A DNA stretch of 64,000 nt from Glaciecola sp. (GCA_029246415.1 JAQWNF010000008.1:1-64000); one strand, 5' to 3'. Shown: positions 16,930-26,383, counted from the stretch's first letter. Translations and numbers: made by a program. The notes: generated by a model from the sequence alone, not told the origin.

Positions 16930-18234
16930 TTAGTATTTAGTTGCCAGCTGTTCTAATGTTTTACCTTTTGTTTCAGGCATTAAAAAGATTACAAACAGAA
17001 GTTGTAAAAACATCATAAACGCAAAGAAGGTAAACACTGCTCCTGGCGTATATTGCTGCAGAAAAAATGGCATAAATAAGGTAATTAGTGCGGCGAATAC
17101 CCAGTGAGTCCCAGACCCTAAAGATTGACCTTTTGAGCGCACACTGTTGGGGAATATCTCGGCAATAAATACCCAAATAACCGCACCTTGCCCAATCGCA
17201 TGAGAGGCAATAAACATAAAGACAAAGAATACCACTACCATCCCTCCTTGATCTGTATTGAATGCCCACGCCACCACAGCCAAAGAAACGATGTAACCCA
17301 ATGAGCCTAAATACATCAAGGTTTTACGTCCCGCTTTATCAATGAGGTATATGCCGATCATGGTAAATACTAAATTAATGACACCTATCCCCGCTGATGA
17401 CAAAAGCGAAGAACTGGCATCTAATCCGGCTAGTTCAAACACTCGAGGTGCATAATAAATGATGAAGTTTATTCCTGATAACTGGTTAAATGCCGCCAGT
17501 AAAAAGGCTAAGGTAATTGGGAAGTTAAAAGTACCAGAGAACAGTTTATCAGTTTTGTGTTGACCAGCTTCGGCCTGAACAGCGGCGACAATCGCCTCTG
17601 CATCTTTTTCTCCAAGGTCTAACAGTATTTCTTTTGCTTTTTCAGCTTTATTGCCATGCAACACTAGCCAGCGAGGGCTCTCTGGTGCTTTAAGTATAAA
17701 GAGCAAGTAAATAAATGCAGGGACAGCTTCGACTCCCAACATAAGTCGCCAATCAAAGCTGGAAGTACCGGCAATAAGATAATTTGATAAAAACGCAATC
17801 AAAATTCCAAATACAATCTGAAATTGATAAATAGCGACTAATCGACCGCGATGTTTTGCCGGTGCAATTTCGGAAATATAAGCAGGCACCACTATCGATG
17901 AAATCCCTACACCCAAACCTCCGATGAAACGCAAAATAGCGAAGGTATAAGGGTCTTGAGCGATCGCCGAACCAATTGCAGATACTAAATATAATATTCC
18001 TATCAAGACCAAAGTAGGTTTACGACCAAATTTATCACAAGGATAGTTTCCTGCTAAAGCACCAATTACAGTACCCCACAGTGCTGATGACATAACAAAC
18101 ATGCCATGCATCAGCGGGCTTGTTTGCCAAAGCGTCTGAATTGGCTTGTCTGCCCCCGAAATAACAGCAGTATCAAAGCCAAATAAAAATCCGGCTACGG
18201 CTACTGTGATTGACCAAAATGCGATTTTATTCAT
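16930..18234 (-). CDS. MFS sugar:H+ symporter, SP family
   Basis: 434-residue sugar porter. The frame is open from 18288, but the ATG at 18234 has GAGA upstream and gives the usual MNKIAFWSITVAVAGFLFGF start; the longer frame would run into the operator-proximal leader. Sugar-porter signatures are present: GFDTAVISG in helix 1, DKFGRKPTL in loop 2-3, a PESPRWLV-type segment after helix 6 (APESPRWLV), QLSGINFIIYYAP in helix 7, DKAGRKTL and the terminal PETKGKTLEQL. Twelve transmembrane segments. It probably carries fructose or glucose across the inner membrane. The promoter carries the 18-bp operator. Confidence 0.9.
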   Translation of the reverse strand: MNKIAFWSITVAVAGFLFGFDTAVISGADKPIQTLWQTSPLMHGMFVMSSALWGTVIGALAGNYPCDKFGRKPTLVLIGILYLVSAIGSAIAQDPYTFAILRFIGGLGVGISSIVVPAYISEIAPAKHRGRLVAIYQFQIVFGILIAFLSNYLIAGTSSFDWRLMLGVEAVPAFIYLLFILKAPESPRWLVLHGNKAEKAKEILLDLGEKDAEAIVAAVQAEAGQHKTDKLFSGTFNFPITLAFLLAAFNQLSGINFIIYYAPRVFELAGLDASSSLLSSAGIGVINLVFTMIGIYLIDKAGRKTLMYLGSLGYIVSLAVVAWAFNTDQGGMVVVFFVFMFIASHAIGQGAVIWVFIAEIFPNSVRSKGQSLGSGTHWVFAALITLFMPFFLQQYTPGAVFTFFAFMMFLQLLFVIFLMPETKGKTLEQLATKY

Positions 18235-18280
18235 ATAAATCTCTATTTCAAAATTAGCAAGCGCAACTAACTTGCACAAA

Positions 18281-18298
18281 TTAAACAACGTTGTCTTT
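18281..18298. promoter_or_regulatory. Predicted LacI-family operator at the SP-transporter promoter
   Basis: TTAAACAACGTTGTCTTT, identical to the sites at 26384-26401 and (reverse) 7059-7076. It is centred about 55 bases before the transporter start and touches the -10 element, so bound repressor would block open-complex formation. Confidence 0.85.
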
Positions 18299-18326
18299 TT
18301 ATACCTTATGATTTAATTATATTCAA
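18298..18326 (-). promoter_or_regulatory. Sigma-70-type promoter of the SP-transporter/GH32 unit
   Basis: On the minus strand TTGAAT (18321-18326) and TATAAA (18298-18303) are separated by exactly 17 bases. The -10 abuts the operator. Confidence 0.7.
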
Positions 18327-18377
18327 CATATTTCAACATTTAAGTCGAATAAAGTTAACATTCATCCGTTTACCTGC

Positions 18378-21300
18378 TCATTCTTTGTAGGTAATCATCA
18401 TATGTTTGTTTGCTGGAACATTCTTAAGTTGCTGTTTTTGTCCATCAGGCCAAATAACAGTCAGTTTATCAACAACACTATTTAACCCTAGCCCAAAATG
18501 CGCAACTAAAGGGTCATTAGACAGATAGTTTGAGCCCAATCTGATTTCACGCAATTGTTGCATTTGTCCAGTTTGCACAATAATCTTAGCCCCTACTCCA
18601 TCAGGATTGCCTAGTTTACCCACTAACTTTACGGATAAGTAGCCACTGCCTGATAAGTTATTATTACTGTACAGGGTTGGTCCAGCCCCATTGTTGGCGA
18701 TAATGATATCTACATCTCCATCATTGTCGAAATCCAGACAGCTAATTCCTCTACCCTGACCAGTGTGGGTAATTCCCCAATCAAGCGACTTCTCACTAAA
18801 GGTCCCATCTTGATTGTTGATAAATAGGCGGCTGGGATCCTCATAAAATTGCCCTACCTGCGACTCTTCAGCAATCTGCCCAGTGCGCATGCCATTGGTA
18901 TGAAAAATGTCTAACCAGCCGTCATTATTAAAGTCGGCAAAACAAGCTCCCCAGCCCCAATAACCTTGTCGAACACCAGCCCTATCGGTGGCATCCGAGA
19001 AATTACCTTGACCATCGTTATTATAAAGACGGTTTCCAGTTGTTCCGCCTTTATAGGCCTTTTGCTCAATGGGATTCCAAATAGAGCTGACAAACCAATC
19101 TAAGTCACCATCGTTATCGTAGTCCCCAAGGGCCGAGCCCATCCCATTTTCATCATTTATGATTGGACTTGTTGCATCAACAAATTTCTTGTCCTCATTA
19201 AGCAAGACTTGCGTCGTTAAATAATCTGCTGCTATGAGTAAATCCAGATCATTATCATTATCGATATCACTAAAAACAGGTACGAAATTTACATCTAAAT
19301 CAGGATAAAGTGGTGATATTCTAGTTTGAGGTAGCAATGCACTAACGTCTTCAAACATGCCTTTTGCGCTGTTATTCCAAAGATACCCCTGACGCACAGT
19401 GGTTGTTACATCTCCCCAATGTGCAGCAAACAGATCCAAATCACCATCACCGTCATAATCACCAGCGGATAAGGAATGAGTGAATCGCTCAAAGCTTATG
19501 CCTGCCTTGTTAAACGAGGGACGCATAACACCACTTGGAAATTGAGTAAAGAGTCTGAAATATCCTTGATTAATGTCATCCTCTACCAGTAATAAATCTT
19601 TATCACCATCTTGGTCATAGTCCATAAACAATGCGCCCAATTGCCTACCGCTGAAATTGCCTAGTATTTTGGTGGTAACATCAACAAAGCCTCCTTTCTT
19701 GTTATTCACAAAAAGTTTACCTGGTTGCATAGAATGGCTGATAAATAAATCCTCCCAGCCGTCTGCATTAAAATCATCTACGGCAACGCCCCCCCCCATT
19801 AAATGGTATTCATCTGAAAAAGTAGGGGCCGCTAATTTATAATCCAAACCACTTTGCTGAGTGACATCGCTAAACCAGCTAGCTCGCGGGTCTGTTTTTG
19901 GTAAATCACTGAGGGGACTTAATGCTTTAAATGCAGCGGGTGTGTAGGTATCAGCTTGCTCAGAAAAGTTGGCAAAAACGCCCTGTAGCAAGTTTCCATC
20001 GGGTCCCTTGTCGTCGTTACTGGGTAACCATTTCTTTATACAGCTTGGGGTTTGTATACAAGGATCGGTGAGCGTAAATAAAAAGGCTTCCAGCAATAGA
20101 GCATCTTGTTCTGGCGTCGATGTATTCACGAGTTTTTTTGCATCAGGCGTGGCTAAAAAGGTTTGCAGTACCTCTGCGTTTATTGCCTTAGCACGATCGG
20201 GGCGTGCTGCAATATGACTAAATTGGGATAAGTGCTCGAGTCCAAAATTATAATTTGCTAACGACGTTGATGGGTTAAAGTGATGTTTAATAACTTGCTT
20301 AAGATCCGCAAATGCACCGGCATGACTCCAAGGACCCGTTACCTGAACATTTAGCAACATGGGAGTGCGAAACTTGTATTTGTCGGTAATGATCGAAGTA
20401 TTTAAGAGTCGGCCATGGTCGGTACCGCTAGAGTCTTTACCGCGCCCAATTTGCGGTGCTGCGATAGTATAGAACTTCTCATCACTCAAACCAGGGCCTG
20501 AATGGCAAGAATTACAAGCTAGCCCCCCTTGTTTTGGAGTACTAAAAAATAACAAGGCACCTTTTTTAGCTTGTTCTGAAATGGCCTTTTTATTACCGGC
20601 TACATAGTCAAACCAAGGGTTAGTCGTCAGCACCAGTGACTTTTGATAGTGAGACAAGGCCTTAGTTACCCTATCAATGGTGATCACAGTTTCAACATTT
20701 TTCTGAGTATCCTCAAATGCGTTTTGAAACAAAGGCAACCATGGAGAGCTTTTGCTTATTTCGTCTGCTTTTAGCAGATTATTTAACACCAACCGTCGTT
20801 TTTGACTATTGCTGTCAAGTTTATTAGGACCATGACCAAACATCTCATGGATTGCAATAATTGGAAATCTGGCTTGTGCCTGAATAAAGTCATTACCCGC
20901 ATTCAAATCAGGCAAGTTCTTTACACTATCAGGGGTGCGCAAACGGATAGTCTTATTCTTGTTGTTTTGCCCTTCGCTGAGCTCTTCGTTTATTACTTCT
21001 ACACGGCCATCCCAAAATGCCGCTTGTTTCAATAAGTGAAGATTAAAGATAGATGATGCATTTCGTGGCGCATTAGGACCACCATCAGCGCGGGGATCGA
21101 CAAGTCGGTTGCCATCATGTACTCGTCCTGGTCCCAGTATGGATGGATCCAATGCATTGACACCAACGGATAATGACAGTCCATCACCACCACCGAGCAT
21201 GGGATGATGACATGACACACAGGCGACATCATTGTTCATACTCAAAGATTTGCTGAAAAAAAGTTGTTGACCTAGTTGCCATAGAGCACCATTTGTCAAT

Positions 21301-21530
21301 GTATCTGTGTTTAAGTGACTGAGTTGCTTTTGCAGTTCAAGTTCTTTAATGCGGACACTTAGTAGCTTATCTAGCTCTGGTTCGCTAAGCTCACTGGTGT
21401 CAAAACCTGATGCTTTTATTAGAATGTCTTCACTAGCCTGAACCACATTTAAAGTGCAAAACACACAGAAAACACAGTAAATAAGAAAGCGATGGCATTT
21501 GTTAATAGTCTGAAATTGATAACTTAACAT
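18378..21530 (-). CDS. Di-haem cytochrome c peroxidase (MauG/CCP) fused to FG-GAP repeats and a C-terminal ASPIC/UnbV domain (1050 aa)
   Basis: Secreted: hydrophobic signal at about residues 14-31, cut near VQA-S. Residues about 80-520 form a di-haem peroxidase with two CxxCH sites, CVSCH at 104-108 and CNSCH near 338-342. Supporting segments include FWDGR, MLLNVQVTGPWSHAGAF and the LxxFLxTLTDP-type end. From about residue 565 there are seven DxDxDGxxD-type FG-GAP/VCBS motifs (first DFNADGWEDLF near 582), which normally bind calcium in beta-propellers. The last 95 residues form an ASPIC/UnbV domain (GNPDGVGAKI, REIRLGSNYLS, HFGLG, VTVIWPDG-like LTVIWPDGQ). The redox partner and substrate are unknown. 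It lies directly after susD but is separated by a hairpin, has no obvious ribosome-binding site and contains a nine-G tract. FG-GAP/UnbV proteins are common beside SusCD in Bacteroidota; fusion to a CCP inside a fructan locus is unusual. Confidence 0.85.
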   Translation of the reverse strand: MLSYQFQTINKCHRFLIYCVFCVFCTLNVVQASEDILIKASGFDTSELSEPELDKLLSVRIKELELQKQLSHLNTDTLTNGALWQLGQQLFFSKSLSMNNDVACVSCHHPMLGGGDGLSLSVGVNALDPSILGPGRVHDGNRLVDPRADGGPNAPRNASSIFNLHLLKQAAFWDGRVEVINEELSEGQNNKNKTIRLRTPDSVKNLPDLNAGNDFIQAQARFPIIAIHEMFGHGPNKLDSNSQKRRLVLNNLLKADEISKSSPWLPLFQNAFEDTQKNVETVITIDRVTKALSHYQKSLVLTTNPWFDYVAGNKKAISEQAKKGALLFFSTPKQGGLACNSCHSGPGLSDEKFYTIAAPQIGRGKDSSGTDHGRLLNTSIITDKYKFRTPMLLNVQVTGPWSHAGAFADLKQVIKHHFNPSTSLANYNFGLEHLSQFSHIAARPDRAKAINAEVLQTFLATPDAKKLVNTSTPEQDALLLEAFLFTLTDPCIQTPSCIKKWLPSNDDKGPDGNLLQGVFANFSEQADTYTPAAFKALSPLSDLPKTDPRASWFSDVTQQSGLDYKLAAPTFSDEYHLMGGGVAVDDFNADGWEDLFISHSMQPGKLFVNNKKGGFVDVTTKILGNFSGRQLGALFMDYDQDGDKDLLLVEDDINQGYFRLFTQFPSGVMRPSFNKAGISFERFTHSLSAGDYDGDGDLDLFAAHWGDVTTTVRQGYLWNNSAKGMFEDVSALLPQTRISPLYPDLDVNFVPVFSDIDNDNDLDLLIAADYLTTQVLLNEDKKFVDATSPIINDENGMGSALGDYDNDGDLDWFVSSIWNPIEQKAYKGGTTGNRLYNNDGQGNFSDATDRAGVRQGYWGWGACFADFNNDGWLDIFHTNGMRTGQIAEESQVGQFYEDPSRLFINNQDGTFSEKSLDWGITHTGQGRGISCLDFDNDGDVDIIIANNGAGPTLYSNNNLSGSGYLSVKLVGKLGNPDGVGAKIIVQTGQMQQLREIRLGSNYLSNDPLVAHFGLGLNSVVDKLTVIWPDGQKQQLKNVPANKHMMITYKE
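19789..19797. repeat. Nine-base C/G homopolymer inside the CCP/FG-GAP gene
   Basis: Nine consecutive C on the + strand encode Gly-Gly-Gly in MGGGVAVDDF, at the first FG-GAP repeat and just after the peroxidase part. Slippage here would leave a peroxidase without the propeller and UnbV domain. Confidence 0.7.
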
Positions 21531-21547
21531 ATTAATTTAATCGTAAG

Positions 21548-21578
21548 AGCAGGTCTGTCAAAATAAGACAGGCCTGCT
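21548..21578. terminator. Intercistronic stem-loop between susD and the CCP fusion gene
   Basis: Twelve-base arms (21548-21559 and 21567-21578) with one imperfect pair and a seven-base loop. There is no T run on the minus strand, so it may be a partial terminator or an mRNA-stabilising 3' structure for susCD rather than a full stop. Confidence 0.5.
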
Positions 21579-21597
21579 AAATTACATTTAATCGAGC

Positions 21598-23310
21598 TTA
21601 ATAACCGGGATTTTGTACATAGATCCCACCACTTAAGTTGATTTGTTGGTTAGGTATAGGTAAATACTCGTGTTTACCTTTCGTAAATGCTGCTGCTTCA
21701 AGATATGGCTTTCTGATGAGTTCAATCTCAAAATAAGCATCTAATGTTTCTTTTGTTACTCCCCAGCGCACTAAATCGAAGAAACGATGCCCCTCTAAAC
21801 CCAGCTCTAAACGACGTTCCCAACGTAACGCATTAAAAGCTTCTTCTTTACTAGCAAAACTACTGTAGGTATTGATGTTATAGATACTGGCATCATTTAA
21901 CATACCTGTGCTATTAGCAGCTCGGGTGCGTAGACTATTGATAATTGGTAATGCTTCCTCATAACGGTCTAATTGAATTAACGCTTCTGCTTTCCACAAC
22001 AATACATCAGCATAGCGAACCAAAACAGTGTTCATTGACCAAATTGGGAATGGACCATTTTCACCACGGCAATCGCAATCAGGATGTTCCAATTCTTTCA
22101 TGCTAGTAAAATTTCCATAGATGCCCGGTGCGCGTGACCAAGAATCACCACCATGAATTAATGTAGGATCATATTTAAAGGGTTTACCTTCCATTGCAAC
22201 AGTATGGTCCAAACGTGGATCAACATTATCAGACAACATATCGTAATTAGCATCATTATAATTTACAAATAATGGTAGACCATTGTTGTTAGTTTTAAAG
22301 GCGTTGACGAAATTATCTGTAGGAACATGAAATCCGCAGCAGCCGAACCCACCAGCCTGAGGTGCATTCAACGCAGTTGGCCATGAACCACGACCATCAG
22401 GTGAGCCGTCATCTAATGAACGCTGTATAGCGAAGACTGATTCTTTGCTATTATCAAAGGCTGCCTGAAAGTTGTTTCCATAGTCATCAAGCAAACCGTA
22501 AATACCGGAAGCTTCAATTTCACTCACCAACGTAACAACTTCATTCAGTTTATCACTATCAATAGACACGATCTCGTGCTTGTCATTTTGCACATACGCT
22601 TGATTCAACAATGTTTTTGCTAGGTAAGCTTTGGCAGAAAGGGCTGAAGCACGGCCTACATCTTGCTGCACATCAGGTAAATTTTGTGAGGCAAAGCGGA
22701 AATCTTCAGCAATTTTATTCCATAATTGTTGATCAGTGAGATCACGGTTAGTGGTCGCTAATATTTCTTCTTGTGTCATATTTTCATCAATCCATGGAAT
22801 ATGCTTATGATGAATTTTCAAGTCAAAATAAAAAATAGAGCGTATAAAACGTAGTTCTGCCTGCTTCTCTTTTGCATTAGGAATACTTGCAGCATCGGCA
22901 TTAGCAATAACTTGTAATCCGGCATTAGCTCGAGATATACCAGTATAATTCCGTGTCCATTTTTTATTGTTAAGATCAATTAGGTCAGGTGGAAAAGATT
23001 CCATATCTGGCACTAAAGGCGCAAACATTGATAGAGCATGATAGGCAAAGATATCACTTGGCCCATTACCCCCTTTATGTGCATCTCCTGCACGTAAATT
23101 ACCAGTTGGCCACAAAAACATAGGCGATGTGTAATGATCATTGCCTAAATAAGAATAGGCTGCAATGACCAAACCATCTATATTCTCAGCACTGGTGACC
23201 TGCGCTTGGGTTAATACGGCTTTGGGTGGAACATCAAGGTCGCCGCTGCCGCAAGATATAACGGACATAGCTATTAAACTACTTGCAAATAATTGATACA
23301 TTTTTTTCAT
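21598..23310 (-). CDS. SusD/RagB-family glycan-binding outer-membrane lipoprotein
   Basis: 570 residues from the ATG at 23310, which has AGAG eight bases upstream; the frame is open to 23364 but the extra residues spoil the signal peptide. Lipobox VISC near residue 17. SusD hallmarks are present: RFIRSIFYFDLK in the tetratricopeptide part, RYADVLLWKAEALIQLD, LRTRAAN, and the C-terminal WERRLELGLEGHRFFDLVRWG and YLPIPNQQINL. SusD caps the SusC barrel on the cell surface and presents oligosaccharide for import. It follows susC by 54 bases in the usual susC-susD order. Finding it outside Bacteroidota is rare. A GCCGFHVP segment near residue 330 is not one I recognise from the family. Confidence 0.92.
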   Translation of the reverse strand: MKKMYQLFASSLIAMSVISCGSGDLDVPPKAVLTQAQVTSAENIDGLVIAAYSYLGNDHYTSPMFLWPTGNLRAGDAHKGGNGPSDIFAYHALSMFAPLVPDMESFPPDLIDLNNKKWTRNYTGISRANAGLQVIANADAASIPNAKEKQAELRFIRSIFYFDLKIHHKHIPWIDENMTQEEILATTNRDLTDQQLWNKIAEDFRFASQNLPDVQQDVGRASALSAKAYLAKTLLNQAYVQNDKHEIVSIDSDKLNEVVTLVSEIEASGIYGLLDDYGNNFQAAFDNSKESVFAIQRSLDDGSPDGRGSWPTALNAPQAGGFGCCGFHVPTDNFVNAFKTNNNGLPLFVNYNDANYDMLSDNVDPRLDHTVAMEGKPFKYDPTLIHGGDSWSRAPGIYGNFTSMKELEHPDCDCRGENGPFPIWSMNTVLVRYADVLLWKAEALIQLDRYEEALPIINSLRTRAANSTGMLNDASIYNINTYSSFASKEEAFNALRWERRLELGLEGHRFFDLVRWGVTKETLDAYFEIELIRKPYLEAAAFTKGKHEYLPIPNQQINLSGGIYVQNPGY

Positions 23311-23364
23311 AATTTTTCTCTGATTTTTCATCTTTAATCTGTCTATACTATGGAATAAATACAC

Positions 23365-26349
23365 TTAGAAACTCACATCTATGCCGATAGTGATTCGTCG
23401 AGGAACCGGAAAGACCTCATTTGGAGCCTCAGGATCTTGGCTCAAGGTTCCGTTTGGAGTAATGGTTAATAAATTTGATCCCTGAAGATAAATACGGGCA
23501 TCCTGAATACCATAGTCATCTAACACTGTGTCCTCAAATCTGTAACCCACCGACAAGTTTCGTAATTTCAAGTAGCTTCCATCTTCCCAAAAGAAACTCG
23601 ACTGTCTACCTTCACCATTGTTGTCGACTAATGTTAACGCCGGTACTGTCGAGTCAGTATTAGCAAGTGACCATGCATCTAATACTCGCGAACCATAATT
23701 CGAACCAATATTTAATGAGGTGAAATCAGTAAATAGACGCCAGTTATTTCTGACAGACCCGCCTTTTACTCCTTGCCAAAACATATTGAAGTCCCATTGT
23801 TTATGATTAAGAGTAAAGTTGAAGCCGTAGATGAAATCAGGATCAGGGTTAACAAAATAATCCTGATCATTTTCATCAATAATGCCGTTATTATCTAAGT
23901 CTGCCCAACGAATTCGTCCAAGCCCAGCAGCTGATTGAGCAGCGTGCTCTTCTATTTCTTGAAGGCTTTGAAATAATCCATCAGCAACATACCCATAGAC
24001 AGAATTTATAGAGTTACCTAAAATAGTTTTATCTTGACCGTTACCGCCAAATGAATTCACCACATCTTCAGGTAAAGCAATGACCTTGTTGTCTGCTTTA
24101 GAAATGTTAAAACTCATATCAACTTTCAATTCTTCATCCAAGAAATCAAAATCTAAATAATCTTCGTATCCTATAATGAATTCGAAGCCACTATTATCGA
24201 TAGTCCCGCCATTTACCCATTGCTGAGCTCCTTCGCCAAGCGTCGCAAGTGGTTGAGTTAAGGTGAGTATATCTTTGGTTTCTTTTTTGAAATAATCCAA
24301 GCTACCATAAACTGTTGTGTTTAAGAGCTGGAAATCTAGACCTACATTACTTTGAGTCGACGTCTCCCACTTCAAATCAGGATTGCCAGTTTGTGCTCTT
24401 ACAAAACCAGAAGGTAACGTGCCACCATTGGCTCCAGCAATATCGTAAGCGGTACCCTCATCTTGTCTATCCGTGAACAAAGATTGAGTTGCATAGCGAG
24501 GTTGATAAGTCGTGTTTGTAGCAGTTGTTGGAATCTCCTGATTACCTGTTTTACCATAACTAGCACGCAATTTAAGCGTCGATACAAACTCGATATCAAA
24601 GAAATCTTCGTTGCTAATTACCCATCCGGCCGAGGCTGCAGGGAAATTACCATATTGGTTGTTTTGACCAAACTTAGATGAACCATCTCTACGCATAGTC
24701 AAGCTAGCTAGATAACGTTGATCGTAACTATAATCGACCCGACCAAATATAGAATCTAAAGTCCATTCGTCGCCATAACCCTCGACCCTTACATTGTCAG
24801 TTGCTTGTGATAAGAATGCGAAATCACGATCATCCGATGCAAAACCAGACCCGATACCTCTTGATAATTCGGTTTCAAAATCAATTTGTTCTATACCTGC
24901 TAAGAAAGTAAATTTGTGCTTATCATCCAACAACAATTTGTATTCTGCGGTAGTAGCTAACACAATACTTCGATTCCAATTGTTTTCAACCGAAAGGTTA
25001 TCGCTAAAATTTAGCGTGCCCGCCTGATATCCACGCTGGAAATTTCTAAAATTGAACTGCCCATAGTCAATGCCAACACTACTGCGTAATTTTAGGTCTT
25101 CAATCGGCGAATATTCTAGAAAGAAACTACCTTGAAATTTGTTAAACGTATGATTATTATCTCTATTTCTTTCAATTATACCTACTGGATTATCTCTATC
25201 AGTAATGCCTGGAACCGGGCCACCCCATCCGCCTGCATCATTATATACCGGTACGATCGATTGCTGTTCAATGGAAAGCCCTAGTATACTTCCTGCTAAA
25301 TCATTTATTAGATTAGCTCGTTGATTAGTAACAAGTAAGGTTTGCCCAACCTTAAGTTTATTTTCAATAAGATCATGATCAGAATTGACCCTAAACGCAA
25401 TCCGTTCAAATTTTGAGCCATCAACAACTCCTTCAGCATTAAAATAACCTAATGAAGTATAAAATCGAGAACTGTCACTGCCTCCTGACAAAGATAAATT
25501 AAGGTCTCTTACTTGAGATGAGCGTGTTACTTCATTAAACCAATCCGTATCAGCTGGTCTTTGTACACCGTTTGGATCTGTAAAAGCTGGCAAGATCACC
25601 TTGTACAATTCAGGATTATCATAATCCTTATTCCAATCGTAGGTATACAAAGCACTTGCTCGATCAGGATTTGAACCATCATTAATAGCCGCTTGCCATA
25701 CCGATTGTGCACGTTGCGCAGTGTTAAGAGGTCGTAGATCATAGTCAAAATCTTCAAAAGTTTGATTGAATCTAAAGTTAAAGTCTAAACCCTCTCTACC
25801 CTTTTTAGTAGTTACTACAATTACGCCATTACCAGATCTAGCACCATAAATGCTGGCTGCTGCTGCATCCCTTAACACCTGTATGTCTTCAATGTCATTA
25901 CTGTTAATTTCGTGCAAACCACTTTTTGACGGAATACCGTCAATAATATAAAGGGGATCATTGTTACCCAATGGGCCTAAACCCTGACCACGAATGCGTA
26001 CTGTCGCGGTGGAACTAGGGTTACCATTTGTAGTAATTTGCAAGCCAGGAACCCTGCCTTGTAGATTTTGCATGACGTTACCCGCGGGTAAATCAATTAC
26101 GTCTTCTAATTTCACCGTTGATATCGCACCGGTCAAGTCTGATTTTTCAACAGAGCTGTAACCATAACTAACTTCTATTATTTCAATATCGTTATTTTTT
26201 TTAGCTACTTCACTGACAAGTAAATTAGGTGATTCTTTATTCTCAACGTCTTGTGCTTGCGCCATACTTGGAATCATTAGCATTAATGAACAGTTAAATA
26301 ATACTGCCCTAATGCTAAATGAAAGTTGATTTAGTTTTAGATTTTTCAT
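23365..26349 (-). CDS. SusC/RagA-family TonB-dependent oligosaccharide transporter
   Basis: 994 residues; signal peptide cut near AQA-QDV (about residue 32). The plug has the SusC signature: NVMQNLQGRVPGLQI, VRIRGQG, PLYIIDGIP, INSNDIEDIQVLRDAAAASIYG and NGVIVVTTKKG. The barrel ends with YLQGSNLLTI, DPEAPNEVFPVPRRITIGI and a terminal Phe. The N-terminal carboxypeptidase-regulatory-like extension usual in Bacteroidota SusC is missing: only about 25 residues separate the signal peptide from IEIIEVSYGY, which may serve as the TonB box. It imports the fructan oligosaccharides presented by SusD, powered by TonB-ExbBD. AGGATGG lies upstream of the start. The promoter carries a full operator copy. 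Confidence 0.93.
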   Translation of the reverse strand: MKNLKLNQLSFSIRAVLFNCSLMLMIPSMAQAQDVENKESPNLLVSEVAKKNNDIEIIEVSYGYSSVEKSDLTGAISTVKLEDVIDLPAGNVMQNLQGRVPGLQITTNGNPSSTATVRIRGQGLGPLGNNDPLYIIDGIPSKSGLHEINSNDIEDIQVLRDAAAASIYGARSGNGVIVVTTKKGREGLDFNFRFNQTFEDFDYDLRPLNTAQRAQSVWQAAINDGSNPDRASALYTYDWNKDYDNPELYKVILPAFTDPNGVQRPADTDWFNEVTRSSQVRDLNLSLSGGSDSSRFYTSLGYFNAEGVVDGSKFERIAFRVNSDHDLIENKLKVGQTLLVTNQRANLINDLAGSILGLSIEQQSIVPVYNDAGGWGGPVPGITDRDNPVGIIERNRDNNHTFNKFQGSFFLEYSPIEDLKLRSSVGIDYGQFNFRNFQRGYQAGTLNFSDNLSVENNWNRSIVLATTAEYKLLLDDKHKFTFLAGIEQIDFETELSRGIGSGFASDDRDFAFLSQATDNVRVEGYGDEWTLDSIFGRVDYSYDQRYLASLTMRRDGSSKFGQNNQYGNFPAASAGWVISNEDFFDIEFVSTLKLRASYGKTGNQEIPTTATNTTYQPRYATQSLFTDRQDEGTAYDIAGANGGTLPSGFVRAQTGNPDLKWETSTQSNVGLDFQLLNTTVYGSLDYFKKETKDILTLTQPLATLGEGAQQWVNGGTIDNSGFEFIIGYEDYLDFDFLDEELKVDMSFNISKADNKVIALPEDVVNSFGGNGQDKTILGNSINSVYGYVADGLFQSLQEIEEHAAQSAAGLGRIRWADLDNNGIIDENDQDYFVNPDPDFIYGFNFTLNHKQWDFNMFWQGVKGGSVRNNWRLFTDFTSLNIGSNYGSRVLDAWSLANTDSTVPALTLVDNNGEGRQSSFFWEDGSYLKLRNLSVGYRFEDTVLDDYGIQDARIYLQGSNLLTITPNGTLSQDPEAPNEVFPVPRRITIGIDVSF

Positions 26350-26383
26350 ACATCCATCCTGTGTGTGTGTTTGGATAACTCAT

